Positions 28,542-37,278 of a DNA stretch of 46,052 nt are shown piece by piece. Source of the stretch: Thermodesulfobacteriales bacterium (GTDB lineage: Bacteria > Desulfobacterota > Thermodesulfobacteria > Thermodesulfobacteriales > Thermodesulfatatoraceae); NCBI GenBank assembly GCA_026986115.1, contig JALSPG010000053.1, forward strand, positions 1 to 46,052, read 5' to 3'. Positions within the stretch are counted from its first letter, which is position 1. Each line of letters starts with the position of its first letter. A program made the translations under genes and the position numbers. The notes under the pieces were generated by a model. It had not been told where the DNA came from and did no database searches. It saw only the letters and a program-made list of their open reading frames with translations.

Positions 28542-29769
28542 AGATATTTTGCCTGGAGAGACGGAGAAGTGGGTCTATCTTGAAAATTTGGCCCGCAAAT
28601 TCTTCCTGAATTATGGTTTTCGGGAGATACGACTCCCTGTTTTGGAAAAGACGGAACTTTTTGCCCGCAGCATCGGAGAGACTACAGATATTGTAGAAAA
28701 AGAGATGTATACCTTTTTGGATCGTAGCCAGGAAAGTTTGACCCTTCGGCCTGAAGCCACAGCGGGAATTTGCCGGGCGGTAATTGAAAACGGCCTTTAT
28801 GCTCAGGCCAAAATTTTAAAGCTTTTTACCATCGGTCCCATGTTTCGTTACGAGAGGCCCCAAAAAGGCCGGCTCCGACAGTTTCACCAGTTAAATGCCG
28901 AAGTCTTTGGCAGCCAGGTTCCCGGAACAGATGCCGAAATCATTATTCTCGCTTGCGATATCCTTGAAGGAGGCGGTGCCAAAAAACTCAAGTTAGAAAT
29001 TAACTCTTTAGGTTGTCCCAAATGTCGTCCGGCTTTTAGGGATGCCCTTCAAAAATTTTTGAAGGGGCTTAAAGATAAACTTTGCGAAGATTGCCGACGC
29101 CGGGCTGAAAAGAACCCCTTAAGGGCCCTTGATTGTAAAAATGAAACCTGCCAAGCCCTTTATAACGAAGCTCCTCTCATCGAAGATTTTTGGTGTGAGG
29201 AGTGTCGGGAACATTTTTTACGTGTATTAAATGATCTTGAAATCGTCGGTCTTTCATACCAAAAAAATCCTCGGCTAGTTCGGGGGTTAGATTATTACGT
29301 TCGGACTACCTTTGAAATAAAAGCGCCAAATCTTGGGGCACAGGATACTGTGGCTGCTGGAGGGCGTTATGACGGCCTTCTTAAGGCCTTAGGAGGGCCA
29401 GATCTCCCTGGAGTAGGTTTTGCCATCGGCATGGAAAGATTCCTTTTGGTAGCAGACCTTCCAGAAGAGTTGGCAATAAAGATAGACCTTTTTGTGGCTG
29501 CTTTAGGCGAGCCAGCTCGTCAAAGGATACTCCCTTTAGTGCATAACCTTCGCAAATTGGGGCTGGCGGTGGATCTTGATCATGAAGGCCGCAGCCTTAA
29601 AGCCCAGCTCAAGCAAGCCAACCGTTTGAAGGCCCGCTATACCCTCATTGTTGGAGAAAACGAACTTTCCGAAAATAAAGCCCTCTTGCGGGATATGGAA
29701 AGTGGCGTCCAAGAAGAGATCCCGCTTCAGAGTCTTGAAGATTCTCTATTTAAACGCTTGAAGCGGTGA
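28516..29769 (+). CDS. hisS: Histidyl-tRNA synthetase
   Basis: Class II synthetase, 417 residues, with motif 1 region IKAIRG-x-KDILP, motif 2 FTIGPMFRYERPQKGR-x-RQF, and the histidine-specific LVRGLDYY and AAGGRYDGL. A cysteine-rich insert (CPKC, CEDC, LDCK-x-x-x-C, CEEC; about 155-245) is larger in cysteine count than the usual form and may bind zinc. Starts inside argH (26-nt overlap) behind AGAGGAGGAGA, so translation is coupled. Confidence 0.96.
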   Translation: MIKAIRGFKDILPGETEKWVYLENLARKFFLNYGFREIRLPVLEKTELFARSIGETTDIVEKEMYTFLDRSQESLTLRPEATAGICRAVIENGLYAQAKILKLFTIGPMFRYERPQKGRLRQFHQLNAEVFGSQVPGTDAEIIILACDILEGGGAKKLKLEINSLGCPKCRPAFRDALQKFLKGLKDKLCEDCRRRAEKNPLRALDCKNETCQALYNEAPLIEDFWCEECREHFLRVLNDLEIVGLSYQKNPRLVRGLDYYVRTTFEIKAPNLGAQDTVAAGGRYDGLLKALGGPDLPGVGFAIGMERFLLVADLPEELAIKIDLFVAALGEPARQRILPLVHNLRKLGLAVDLDHEGRSLKAQLKQANRLKARYTLIVGENELSENKALLRDMESGVQEEIPLQSLEDSLFKRLKR

Positions 29770-30476
29770 ACCATTTTGGGGTTGGGCTCATTTTACTGAC
29801 AGCGGCTTTTATCCACGGGGTGGCAGGGTTTGCTTTTGCTCTTTTTGCTGTACCCCTCCTGATTTTCTTCTGGCCTTTACGGGAAGTGGTACCACTTATA
29901 GCCCTTTTGGGAGGCACGATAAACGGCCTTTTGCTATTGAGTCTAAGGAGACATTTTCACTGGAGACGGATTTTTTCTCTCTTGGTGGGTTCTATTCCCG
30001 GAGTTTTGGTAGGAGCTGTTTTCCTTACTAAAGCTCCAGAAAGGGAGCTAAGGATAATGTTAGCCGCCCTTTTAGTGGGCTATGGTCTTTGGGGCCTCTT
30101 AAACCCTTCTCCCCGGGTAAAACTAGGTGATAGATGGGGTTATTTTTTTGGTTTTTTGGCTGGGGCCTTGGGGGCGGCCCTGAATACCCCAGGGCCACCG
30201 GTGGTGATCTATGTTACCCTCAAAGGCTGGACAAAAGACGAGGTAAAAGGCGCTCTTCAGGGGTATTTTTTCCTTTTGGCCGCTTTAATTATTGGAGCCC
30301 ACGCCTTTCACGGTTTGATCACCTGGGAAGTCTTTAAAAGATATCTTTTTTGTGTTCCTCTTGTTGTAGGAGGCCTTTTTTTAGGTCATCGTTTTTATTA
30401 CCGATTATCTTTAAAGGTCTATTTGAGAGTATTATACGGCATTTTGATTTTGGCAGGATTCTTAGCCTGGCCTTAA
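29766..30476 (+). CDS. TauE/SafE-family membrane transporter
   Basis: The 236-residue protein has about seven to eight hydrophobic helices in two related halves, each with the G-x-x-HG-x-x-GFAFA and G-x-x-x-GALNTPGPP-type motif that marks the TauE/SafE (sulfite/sulfonate exporter) family. Substrate cannot be read from sequence; export of sulfite or another sulfur anion is plausible. Starts with GTG overlapping the hisS stop (GTGA). Confidence 0.85.
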   Translation: MNHFGVGLILLTAAFIHGVAGFAFALFAVPLLIFFWPLREVVPLIALLGGTINGLLLLSLRRHFHWRRIFSLLVGSIPGVLVGAVFLTKAPERELRIMLAALLVGYGLWGLLNPSPRVKLGDRWGYFFGFLAGALGAALNTPGPPVVIYVTLKGWTKDEVKGALQGYFFLLAALIIGAHAFHGLITWEVFKRYLFCVPLVVGGLFLGHRFYYRLSLKVYLRVLYGILILAGFLAWP

Positions 30477-30481
30477 ACGAC

Positions 30482-30820
30482 ATGAAAGAAAAACGAAGAT
30501 CTCCGCGAGCAGAATATGTTTTTCGGGTGGATTATAGCACTCCAGAGGCCCTCTTTAACGAGTTTGCCGAAAATATCAGCGAGGGGGGCCTATTCATTAA
30601 AACTACCAAACCCTTGGAGATTGGCACTGAAATCACCATTGAATTCCTCCTTCCCCTTCTTGAAGAACCCATTAGGGTGAAAGGTCGCGTAGAATGGAAC
30701 ACCGAAATGCCCGGGGTGCGTAAATCTACTCCTGGCATGGGAGTGAGTTTTCAGGGCCTTTCTGCCGAAGATAAAGAAAAAATAAACCAAGTCGTAAGGG
30801 CCCTTAAAAACCCCCATTAG
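30482..30820 (+). CDS. PilZ-domain protein
   Basis: A 112-residue stand-alone PilZ domain, the family that binds cyclic di-GMP. Both binding motifs are visible: RRSPR at about 5-9 (RxxxR type) and NISEGG near 36-41 (D/N-x-S-x-x-G type), so ligand binding is likely. It starts 5 nt after tauE; the longer frame from 30350 overlaps tauE and was not used. No cyclase or motility gene is nearby. Confidence 0.85.
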   Translation: MKEKRRSPRAEYVFRVDYSTPEALFNEFAENISEGGLFIKTTKPLEIGTEITIEFLLPLLEEPIRVKGRVEWNTEMPGVRKSTPGMGVSFQGLSAEDKEKINQVVRALKNPH

Positions 30821-30837
30821 TTTTGCCTCCTTCCAAT

Positions 30838-30866
30838 TTGACGCTTTTTCTTACCTGTGCTATGGG
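30838..30866 (+). promoter_or_regulatory. Promoter of the atpZ-atpI-atpB-atpE operon
   Basis: TTGACG (30838-30843), a 17-nt spacer, then TATGGG (30861-30866), preceded by TGC to make an extended -10. The predicted leader to the atpZ ATG at 30897 is about 24 nt. Confidence 0.6.
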
Positions 30867-30896
30867 AAAGACTAATTTAGATTTTTTGCCAATTTT

Positions 30897-31160
30897 ATGA
30901 GAGAAAATTTACGTTATTTCTTCGTTATCCTTGGCGATTTTTTAACAGTGGGTTTAGCAGTAGGGGGTTCTGTGGCAGCTGGTATTCTTACTGGCTGGTT
31001 TATAGATGAGAAAATCTTCGACGGGCGCACCTCTCCTTGGTTTACCATTATTTGTGCCGCTTTTGGTATTGCAGGGGGGATTAAAAATATCTTTGTGATG
31101 ACCAGGAGAAGGTTGCGCAACGATAAAAAAGGCCAACAGGATGTTTCGGATCGAGACTAA
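30897..31160 (+). CDS. AtpZ/AtpI-like small membrane protein of the ATP synthase operon
   Basis: An 87-residue protein with two membrane helices (about 14-36 and 45-66) and a basic C-terminus. The order matches the AtpZ/AtpI (PF09527) family found before the Fo genes, proposed to help assembly or Mg2+/Ca2+ supply. There is no clear ribosome binding site. The end overlaps the next gene by 20 nt. Confidence 0.85.
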   Translation: MRENLRYFFVILGDFLTVGLAVGGSVAAGILTGWFIDEKIFDGRTSPWFTIICAAFGIAGGIKNIFVMTRRRLRNDKKGQQDVSDRD

Positions 31161-31563
31161 CGAACGCTTTTTGAAACGTTTTAAATACGGCTCTTTAGGG
31201 CTTCTGCTCCTTTTGGCTTTGGTCTTTTATTTGGCCACAGGTTGCTGGGCGGAAGGCTTGAGTGTATTAGTAGGGGGCGCTATTGCTTTTCTCAATTTCC
31301 ACTCCTTACATCGGGACGTAAAAGGAGTAGTACAGAGCGTAGCTCTCGGCCATCAAACAGCCCAACGTGCTACAAGAGTCTATCTTTTCAAATATTATCT
31401 CCGCTTAATTGCTACCGCGATTGTCCTCTATTTTGTGATAAAGGTCCAAATTATCAAACCTTTGCCACTTTTAGTGGGTATTTCCGTGATTTTGGTGAAT
31501 ATTTTGCTTTGCTTTTTCCGGGAAATAGGACGTAATTTCTGGCTAAAATTTAAGGAGGGTTAG
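31141..31563 (+). CDS. atpI: ATP synthase protein I (AtpI family)
   Basis: A 140-residue protein with four hydrophobic helices in the pattern of the ATP synthase I chain, thought to help assemble the c-ring. Position before atpB supports this. Sequence conservation in the family is low, so the call leans on context. Confidence 0.78.
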   Translation: MFRIETNERFLKRFKYGSLGLLLLLALVFYLATGCWAEGLSVLVGGAIAFLNFHSLHRDVKGVVQSVALGHQTAQRATRVYLFKYYLRLIATAIVLYFVIKVQIIKPLPLLVGISVILVNILLCFFREIGRNFWLKFKEG

Positions 31564-31566
31564 GGT

Positions 31567-32319
31567 ATGGAACACCCGCTGTTATTTCTTTGTTATTTAC
31601 TCCAGTTATTTGGGATCCCTTCAGGGCCTCACTATTATGAGCATGCTAAACAATATGGAATTATGGCCTATATTTTTGCCCCCCACATGGTGCATAGCTA
31701 TTTTGTTTGTCTTCTTTTGATAGTGCTCATTAAGTTGGGGTTGAAAAGGCGAGAATTTATTCCGAGGGGCGGGCAAAACTTTTGGGAATTTGTAGTGGAA
31801 TCTACTTACGAATTCACTAAAGAGAATGTCCCCCACGGGGAACACGGTAAAATTAACCTTGTGCCTTATGTTTTCCCCCTCATTATGATGTTCACAGTTT
31901 ATATACTTTTTTCTAATTATTTGGGGCTTATTCCGGGGTTTATGTGTCCCACAGCCAATATTAACGTTACCCTGGGGCTTACCCTTATCACCATTGTTTA
32001 TTATCACTTCTTAGGGCTTAGGTTCCAAGGGTTTCGTTATTTTAAACAATTTCTTGGCCCTATTCCTTATCTTATTCCTCTTATTGCTCCAGCTGAAATT
32101 TTCGGGCACATAGGACGTATTATTTCTCTTTCCGTCCGACTCTTTGCCAACATGATGGCTAAAGAACTTTTGATTGGCATCTTGCTCTTTTTAGCCGGAC
32201 CCTTTTTGGCACCACTACCCATCTTGCTTTTAGGTGTGTTGGTGGCTTTTATCCAGATGCTCATTTTTATTACCCTTTCGCTGGCGTACTTTGCCGGTGC
32301 GGTTGAGGAGCATCATTAG
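31567..32319 (+). CDS. atpB: ATP synthase Fo subunit a
   Basis: Subunit a holds the stator half-channels. The 250-residue protein has the conserved block LSVRLFANMMAKELL with the essential arginine facing the c-ring, and the late F-I-QMLIFITLSLAYFAGA helix. AAGGAGGGT precedes the ATG. The 73 nt between this gene and atpE (32320-32392) hold a possible weak stem and the strong GAAGGAGGGAG before atpE. Confidence 0.95.
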   Translation: MEHPLLFLCYLLQLFGIPSGPHYYEHAKQYGIMAYIFAPHMVHSYFVCLLLIVLIKLGLKRREFIPRGGQNFWEFVVESTYEFTKENVPHGEHGKINLVPYVFPLIMMFTVYILFSNYLGLIPGFMCPTANINVTLGLTLITIVYYHFLGLRFQGFRYFKQFLGPIPYLIPLIAPAEIFGHIGRIISLSVRLFANMMAKELLIGILLFLAGPFLAPLPILLLGVLVAFIQMLIFITLSLAYFAGAVEEHH

Positions 32320-32389
32320 TAGAGACGGGGTGCGGAGAGACCCTTTGCATCCCTTGGTGGAAGATAAAAAATTTTGAAGGAGGGAGTAG

Positions 32390-32746
<357 letters not shown>

Positions 32747-32765
32747 TAGTTCTCTTTTTGTTATT

Positions 32766-32800
32766 AAAAGGCCGTGGGGGTCCTCCCTCACGGCCTTTTT
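32766..32800 (+). terminator. Rho-independent terminator after atpE
   Basis: AAAAGGCCGTG pairs perfectly with CACGGCCTTTT around a G/C-rich loop, and the T run completes the signal. It ends the atp operon, so no F1 genes follow in this transcript. Confidence 0.9.
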
Positions 32801-32852
32801 GATTTTGGCAGATTGTTCAGGAAAATTTCAGCTTTTATTCAAAAATTTTTGG

Positions 32853-32890
32853 TTGATTTTTTTTATTTTTGCTGACTAAAATTTTCACAA
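32853..32890 (+). promoter_or_regulatory. Probable leaderless rex promoter with a Rex-like half-site
   Basis: TTGATT (32853-32858), 18 nt, TAAAAT (32877-32882); transcription would start within a base or two of the ATG at 32890, and no ribosome binding site is present. TTTTCACAA (32882-32890) equals the right half of the known Rex operator TTGTGAAnnnnTTCACAA, but the left half is poor, so autoregulation by Rex is only suggested. Confidence 0.4.
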
Positions 32891-33519
32891 TGTCTGATTT
32901 TAAAATTCCCGGAATAACAGTTTATCGGCTTGCTCTTTATGTTCGTGCTTTAGAACGTTTTTTAGCCGAAGGCAAGGAACTTATCAGTTCAGAGGAATTG
33001 GCCCGCGAATGTGGGGTTAATTCGGCTCAGCTTCGCAAAGATCTTTCTTATTTTGGGCAATTTGGGGTTCGAGGAGTAGGGTATTCTGTCCCGGCCCTTC
33101 TCAAGCATATAAAACGAATCTTGGGTACAGATCGCGAATGGCCCATGGTACTTGCAGGGGTAGGGCATTTAGGAATGGCCCTTCTTAATTACGATCTCTT
33201 GGCCCAAAGAGGTTTTAGGTTTGTAGCTGCTTTTGACATTGACGAAAAGAAAATTGGCCGGGTTATCAATGATGTTTACGTATATGCTTTGGAACAATTC
33301 GGTTGGGTGGTAAAAGAGCATCCGGTACAAATAGGTGTTATAGCTACTCCAGCCTCGGCAGCCCAAGAGATAGCAGATCTTTTTATCGAGCATGGCATTA
33401 GGGGGATCCTTAATTTTGCCCCAGTACGTATCAAATATCCCAAAAATGTAGTTGTCGAGCACTCCGACTTGACCATCCTTTTCGACAAGTTGGCCTTTTA
33501 CACCCGCAGGCTAGACTAG
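32890..33519 (+). CDS. rex: Redox-sensing transcriptional repressor Rex
   Basis: Rex represses fermentation and respiration genes until the NADH/NAD+ ratio rises. The 209-residue protein (from the ATG at 32890) has a winged-helix domain with the family block VNSAQLRKDLSYFGQFG-x-RG-x-GY and a Rossmann domain with G-x-G-x-LG (AGVGHLG) followed by FDID. The last part includes GILNFAP. It precedes obgE by 50 nt. Confidence 0.95.
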   Translation: MSDFKIPGITVYRLALYVRALERFLAEGKELISSEELARECGVNSAQLRKDLSYFGQFGVRGVGYSVPALLKHIKRILGTDREWPMVLAGVGHLGMALLNYDLLAQRGFRFVAAFDIDEKKIGRVINDVYVYALEQFGWVVKEHPVQIGVIATPASAAQEIADLFIEHGIRGILNFAPVRIKYPKNVVVEHSDLTILFDKLAFYTRRLD

Positions 33520-33569
33520 GCTCATTCTTCACCTTAAATTCCTAAAGCAAAGGTCTTTGAGGGCTAAAA

Positions 33570-34589
33570 ATGCCTCGTTTTGTGGATCAAGCCAAAATAT
33601 ATGTCAAAGCCGGGGATGGAGGCCCGGGGTGTGTGAGTTTTCGACGCGAGAAATATGTTCCCCGTGGAGGGCCTGACGGAGGTGACGGGGGTAAGGGGGG
33701 CGATGTAATTCTTGTAGCTTCAAGTCAGCTTCATACTCTCTACGATTTTCATCACCAGACCCATTTCCGGGCTGAAAACGGCCGGCCTGGAATGGGTAAA
33801 AAGATGAAAGGTCGTGATGGGAAAGATCTCATTCTTTATGTCCCTGTGGGAACAGTAGTCCGGGATGCCGAAACAGGTGAAATCCTTTACGATTTTACCC
33901 GTGATGGAGAGCATTTTGTAGTGGCGAGGGGAGGGCGTGGAGGGCGTGGGAATGCCCGCTTTGCCACCCCTACGCGTCAAGCCCCGCGTTTTGCCGAACC
34001 CGGTGAACCTGGAGAGGAGCGCTGGGTTATTCTCGAGTTGAAACTCATTGCCGATGTGGGTCTAGTAGGTCTTCCAAATGCCGGAAAGTCAACGCTTCTT
34101 TCTCGCATTACCGCGGCAAAACCCAAAATAGCAGATTATCCTTTCACTACTCTTACTCCCAATTTAGGAGTGGTGAAACTCTCTAGTGAAAGGACCTTTG
34201 TGGTGGCAGATATCCCGGGGCTTATTGAAGGAGCTCATAAAGGGGTGGGGCTGGGGCTTGATTTTTTGCGCCACGTTGAACGGACGCGGGTTTTACTTTA
34301 TGTTCTCGATGTTTCTAAAGATAAAGAATGTTTGAATGATTTTGAGCTCATAAGAAAAGAACTAGCCCATTATCATCCGGCTCTTTTGGAAAAACCTTCA
34401 GCTATTGCTTTGAACAAAATTGATCTCGTTCCAGAAAAAGAAAAGATAACCGCTATCAAAGCCGTTTTTGAAGAGAAAGGTTTTCCCGTGTATCCTATTT
34501 CGGCGGTTACAGGGGAAGGACTCAAAGAACTTTTAGAAGGCCTTTGGCGACTTCTTCAAAAGACGAGAATGACAGGGCCACTGAAATGA
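33570..34589 (+). CDS. obgE: GTPase Obg/CgtA
   Basis: Ribosome-associated GTPase for 50S assembly. The 339-residue protein has the glycine-rich Obg fold with FVDQAKI-x-V-x-AGDGG-x-G and GGDGGKGGDV, then the G domain with P-loop GLPNAGKST, G3 DIPGLIEGA and G4 NKID. No C-terminal OCT domain is visible. Overlaps proB by 4 nt. Confidence 0.96.
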   Translation: MPRFVDQAKIYVKAGDGGPGCVSFRREKYVPRGGPDGGDGGKGGDVILVASSQLHTLYDFHHQTHFRAENGRPGMGKKMKGRDGKDLILYVPVGTVVRDAETGEILYDFTRDGEHFVVARGGRGGRGNARFATPTRQAPRFAEPGEPGEERWVILELKLIADVGLVGLPNAGKSTLLSRITAAKPKIADYPFTTLTPNLGVVKLSSERTFVVADIPGLIEGAHKGVGLGLDFLRHVERTRVLLYVLDVSKDKECLNDFELIRKELAHYHPALLEKPSAIALNKIDLVPEKEKITAIKAVFEEKGFPVYPISAVTGEGLKELLEGLWRLLQKTRMTGPLK

Positions 34590-35725
34590 GTCTTCGATGC
34601 GAATATCTAACAAAAGTGCGGCGCTTTGTTATCAAAGTCGGAAGCGCAGTTTTGACCACAGAGGAAGGTATTGCCAGAGAAGTGATTAATAATTTGGCCG
34701 CCGAAATTTCCCGTTTCAAACGCCAGGGCTACGAAATTTTATTAGTTTCTTCGGGAGCCATTGCTTGTGGGCGCAAAAAACTAGGCTTGCCTTTGCGCTC
34801 TTTTACCCTAACCGAAAAACAGGCACTTGCTGCCACCGGACAGGCCGAACTCATTCAAACTTATGAAGATTATTTTGCCCAATATCATGAACACTCTGCT
34901 CAGATACTCCTCACCAGGGCAGATTTGGAAGATCGACGTCGCTATCTTTTGGCCCGCAACACCATCCTTACACTTCTCAAATGGGGTGTAATCCCCATCA
35001 TTAATGAAAATGACACTGTTGCTGTGGAGGAGATCGAATTTGGTGATAATGATCTCTTGGCAGCTATGGTGGTGGGGCTTGCCGGGGCAGATCTTTTGAT
35101 TTGCCTTTCCGATATCGATGCCCTCTACGAAAAAGACCCTCGTGAAGACCCTGCGGCCAAGCCTATAAGGCTTGTGAAAGAAATAGATGCTACCGTTGAG
35201 GCCATGGCCGGTAAAAAACCGGGAAGACTTGGTCGAGGAGGTATGGTCTCTAAGATCCGGGCGGCCAAAATGGTAACCGCCTTGGGAGTCCCGATGATCA
35301 TTGCTCCTGGCAGAGAGCCTTTGATTTTAGAGCGCCTTTTTGCCGGGGAGGAAGTAGGTACCTTTTTTTTGCCTGCTCGTAAAATCTCGGCTCGCAAATT
35401 TTGGATCGCATACCACTCTAGGCCTGCAGGTCGTCTTGTCCTTGATGCCGGAGCAGTAGAAGCCATCTTAAAAAGAGGAAAAAGCCTCCTTCCAGCAGGT
35501 ATTAAAGAAGTTCAAGGACGCTTTGAAAGAGGAGCCTGTGTAGAATGTTTGGATGAGAGGGGCCGTCGGGTTGCTATTGGGCTTACTAATTATTCAGCAG
35601 ATGAATTGGCAAAGATTTTGGGATGTCACTCCCGCGAAATATGTAAGCGCTTAGGGGACATAAAACAAGAAGAAGTAATTCACCGGGATAATCTGGTTGT
35701 CGATTCCCTAGCCCTTGAAAGTTAA
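34586..35725 (+). CDS. proB: Glutamate 5-kinase
   Basis: ProB phosphorylates glutamate in proline synthesis. The 379-residue protein has an amino-acid kinase domain (VIKVGSAVL start, SSGAIACG, NENDTVAVEEI-x-FGDND-x-LAA, then GRGGMVSKI) and a C-terminal PUA domain from about residue 280. The ATG at 34586 overlaps the obgE stop as ATGA; an earlier start at 34544 lies inside obgE and is unlikely. Confidence 0.95.
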   Translation: MSLRCEYLTKVRRFVIKVGSAVLTTEEGIAREVINNLAAEISRFKRQGYEILLVSSGAIACGRKKLGLPLRSFTLTEKQALAATGQAELIQTYEDYFAQYHEHSAQILLTRADLEDRRRYLLARNTILTLLKWGVIPIINENDTVAVEEIEFGDNDLLAAMVVGLAGADLLICLSDIDALYEKDPREDPAAKPIRLVKEIDATVEAMAGKKPGRLGRGGMVSKIRAAKMVTALGVPMIIAPGREPLILERLFAGEEVGTFFLPARKISARKFWIAYHSRPAGRLVLDAGAVEAILKRGKSLLPAGIKEVQGRFERGACVECLDERGRRVAIGLTNYSADELAKILGCHSREICKRLGDIKQEEVIHRDNLVVDSLALES

Positions 35726-35801
35726 GGTAACGGGTCTTAAGCTTGAAAGAAAATCTAAAACCAGAACGGTTGTTTCTACTCTAGAGATGTCAGGTGAAAA
35801 A

Positions 35802-36101
35802 ATGGGAAAGGTTATCTCTATTAAAAATAAGAAAAAGATCCAAAAAGGGCGTCAGAGACGGCTGGAACAATTAAAAGACGAACTTTTGCGTCTGCACGGC
35901 ATAGATCTAGACCGTCTTTTGGCTAACGAACCAGTGCAGGGTCTTACAATGGAAGAATTCCAAGATCTTACAGAACAGCTTCTTGAAGTAGTGGAGGTTT
36001 TTTGTGAGGAACACCCACACGTAACGGTTCAAGATCTTCTTTATGCTCTGGAAAGTCTCAAGGAGATCATCAGGGAATCTGCCATCGAGCAGAAAGATTA
36101 G
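35802..36101 (+). CDS. Small acidic/basic helical protein of unknown function
   Basis: I do not recognise this family. The 99-residue product has a very basic start (GKVISIKNKKKIQKGRQRR), then helices rich in Glu/Leu, including an acidic EVVEVFCEEHP segment. No membrane helix or catalytic motif is seen. The basic head could bind nucleic acid, which is inference. AGGTG lies 4-5 nt before the ATG at 35802; a frame starting at 35715 overlaps proB and lacks a good start. It ends the obgE-proB run and overlaps the convergent kinase gene by 4 nt. Confidence 0.6.
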   Translation: MGKVISIKNKKKIQKGRQRRLEQLKDELLRLHGIDLDRLLANEPVQGLTMEEFQDLTEQLLEVVEVFCEEHPHVTVQDLLYALESLKEIIRESAIEQKD

Positions 36102-37237
36102 TTTCTTTCTTCCCAAGCCTTTAAGTAGGGAATTAGACCTTTAAGGCTTTCTTCAAGAACCTTTTCTTCTGGAAGCATGGCATCTACTACGATGTATTTA
36201 AAATGTTTGAGAGATTCTTCATAAAGTTGTTCTACTTTTGCCAAAAATTCTTTGGTTTCATACGCTTCGGGTTTATAAAGAGGCCTTTTAGAAACCCTTT
36301 CCAAGGCTTCTTCTAAAGGTACTTTTAAGTAAAGAACCAGGTCCGGTACCGGAGCCCAGGTTTCGTTTTGGCGTTTGAGTTTTTCAAGTTCCAGATCACA
36401 GGCACCTTGATAGGCTAGGGTAGAAAGATAATAGCGATCGCAAAGGATAATTTGTTTTTCTTGAAGATTGGGGAGGAGGAAATTTTTGGCATGTTCCCTG
36501 CGATCTCGCAAAAAGAGTTCTGCCATAGCCTGAGGAGAAATTTTAGAGCCGGCAGTCAAATGTTCCCTGATCTTTTGCCCCCATTCACCATTAGTGGGTT
36601 CCTGTGTAAGAATGGTCTTGTAGCCTTCTTGGGAAAGAGTTTTAACAAGTTTTTTTAAAAGGGTGCTTTTTCCTGCACCATCAAGCCCTTCAACAGCAAT
36701 AAAAAGCCCGGGACGATAAAATTCTACAGCTACCCGTTCTACTAGATAGTCTCTGCTTTCTGGAGTAACTTCGGCAAAAATAGAATCTTTTCTTTCGAAG
36801 AGTTTTTCCACAAAAGGAAGAAGACCATAACCCACTGTAGCCAATACTGGAACCTGTGAATCGAGCACCTTTAAAACCGCTTCTTGGAAATTCTTGGAGA
36901 AGAGTTCCATCTTTCCGATTTCATCGATAACCATCATCTCGCCAGGGTTTACCTCTTGGATAGTAGGCACGGCTAGCTTTTCGAAAGATTCTACATAGAC
37001 TCGATATTTCCCTACTTGAGGATAACCCTTTCCTCTTTTGGCAAGCCAGGCCTCTTTTCCATCCAAGGTGATGATTTTGAACCCTACTCTTCGGCCACGT
37101 TCCCTAACTTCACGTGTGTAGAAACCCCGTTTGGGATAAGGGATTTTCTGGACTAATCGCTCTACAAGGGTGGTCTTTCCGCTGCCAGGCAAGCCGTGAA
37201 GTAAAATGTTTTTTCGCCCGTGCAGGGGTAGCAGCAT
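36098..37237 (-). CDS. tmk: THEP1-type NTPase fused to thymidylate kinase
   Basis: Two P-loop domains sit in one 379-residue chain. Residues 1-175 match the THEP1 nucleoside-triphosphatase family, with GLPGSGKTT at 15-23 and Walker B MMVIDEIGKMELFS at 101-114. Residues 178-379 are a thymidylate kinase making dTDP from dTMP, with EGLDGAGKST at 183-192, the DR-x-x-x-S-x-x-AYQG dTMP-binding block at 267-278, and a LID with RVSKRP. Stand-alone Tmk is about 205 residues, so the kinase is whole. AAGGAGGAAATT precedes the ATG. The frame is continuous and both active sites look intact. Confidence 0.92.
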   Translation of the reverse strand: MLLPLHGRKNILLHGLPGSGKTTLVERLVQKIPYPKRGFYTREVRERGRRVGFKIITLDGKEAWLAKRGKGYPQVGKYRVYVESFEKLAVPTIQEVNPGEMMVIDEIGKMELFSKNFQEAVLKVLDSQVPVLATVGYGLLPFVEKLFERKDSIFAEVTPESRDYLVERVAVEFYRPGLFIAVEGLDGAGKSTLLKKLVKTLSQEGYKTILTQEPTNGEWGQKIREHLTAGSKISPQAMAELFLRDRREHAKNFLLPNLQEKQIILCDRYYLSTLAYQGACDLELEKLKRQNETWAPVPDLVLYLKVPLEEALERVSKRPLYKPEAYETKEFLAKVEQLYEESLKHFKYIVVDAMLPEEKVLEESLKGLIPYLKAWEERN

Positions 37238-37278
37238 AATTTCCTCCTTACTGCTAAAGATAGAACATTTTTAGAACT

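Noticed and set aside
33535-33560. Further copy of the repeat end before obgE (GCAAAGGTCT)
   Set aside because: Only 10 bases match the inverted end, with no hairpin or second end nearby; the same 10-mer also occurs inside pstB by chance.
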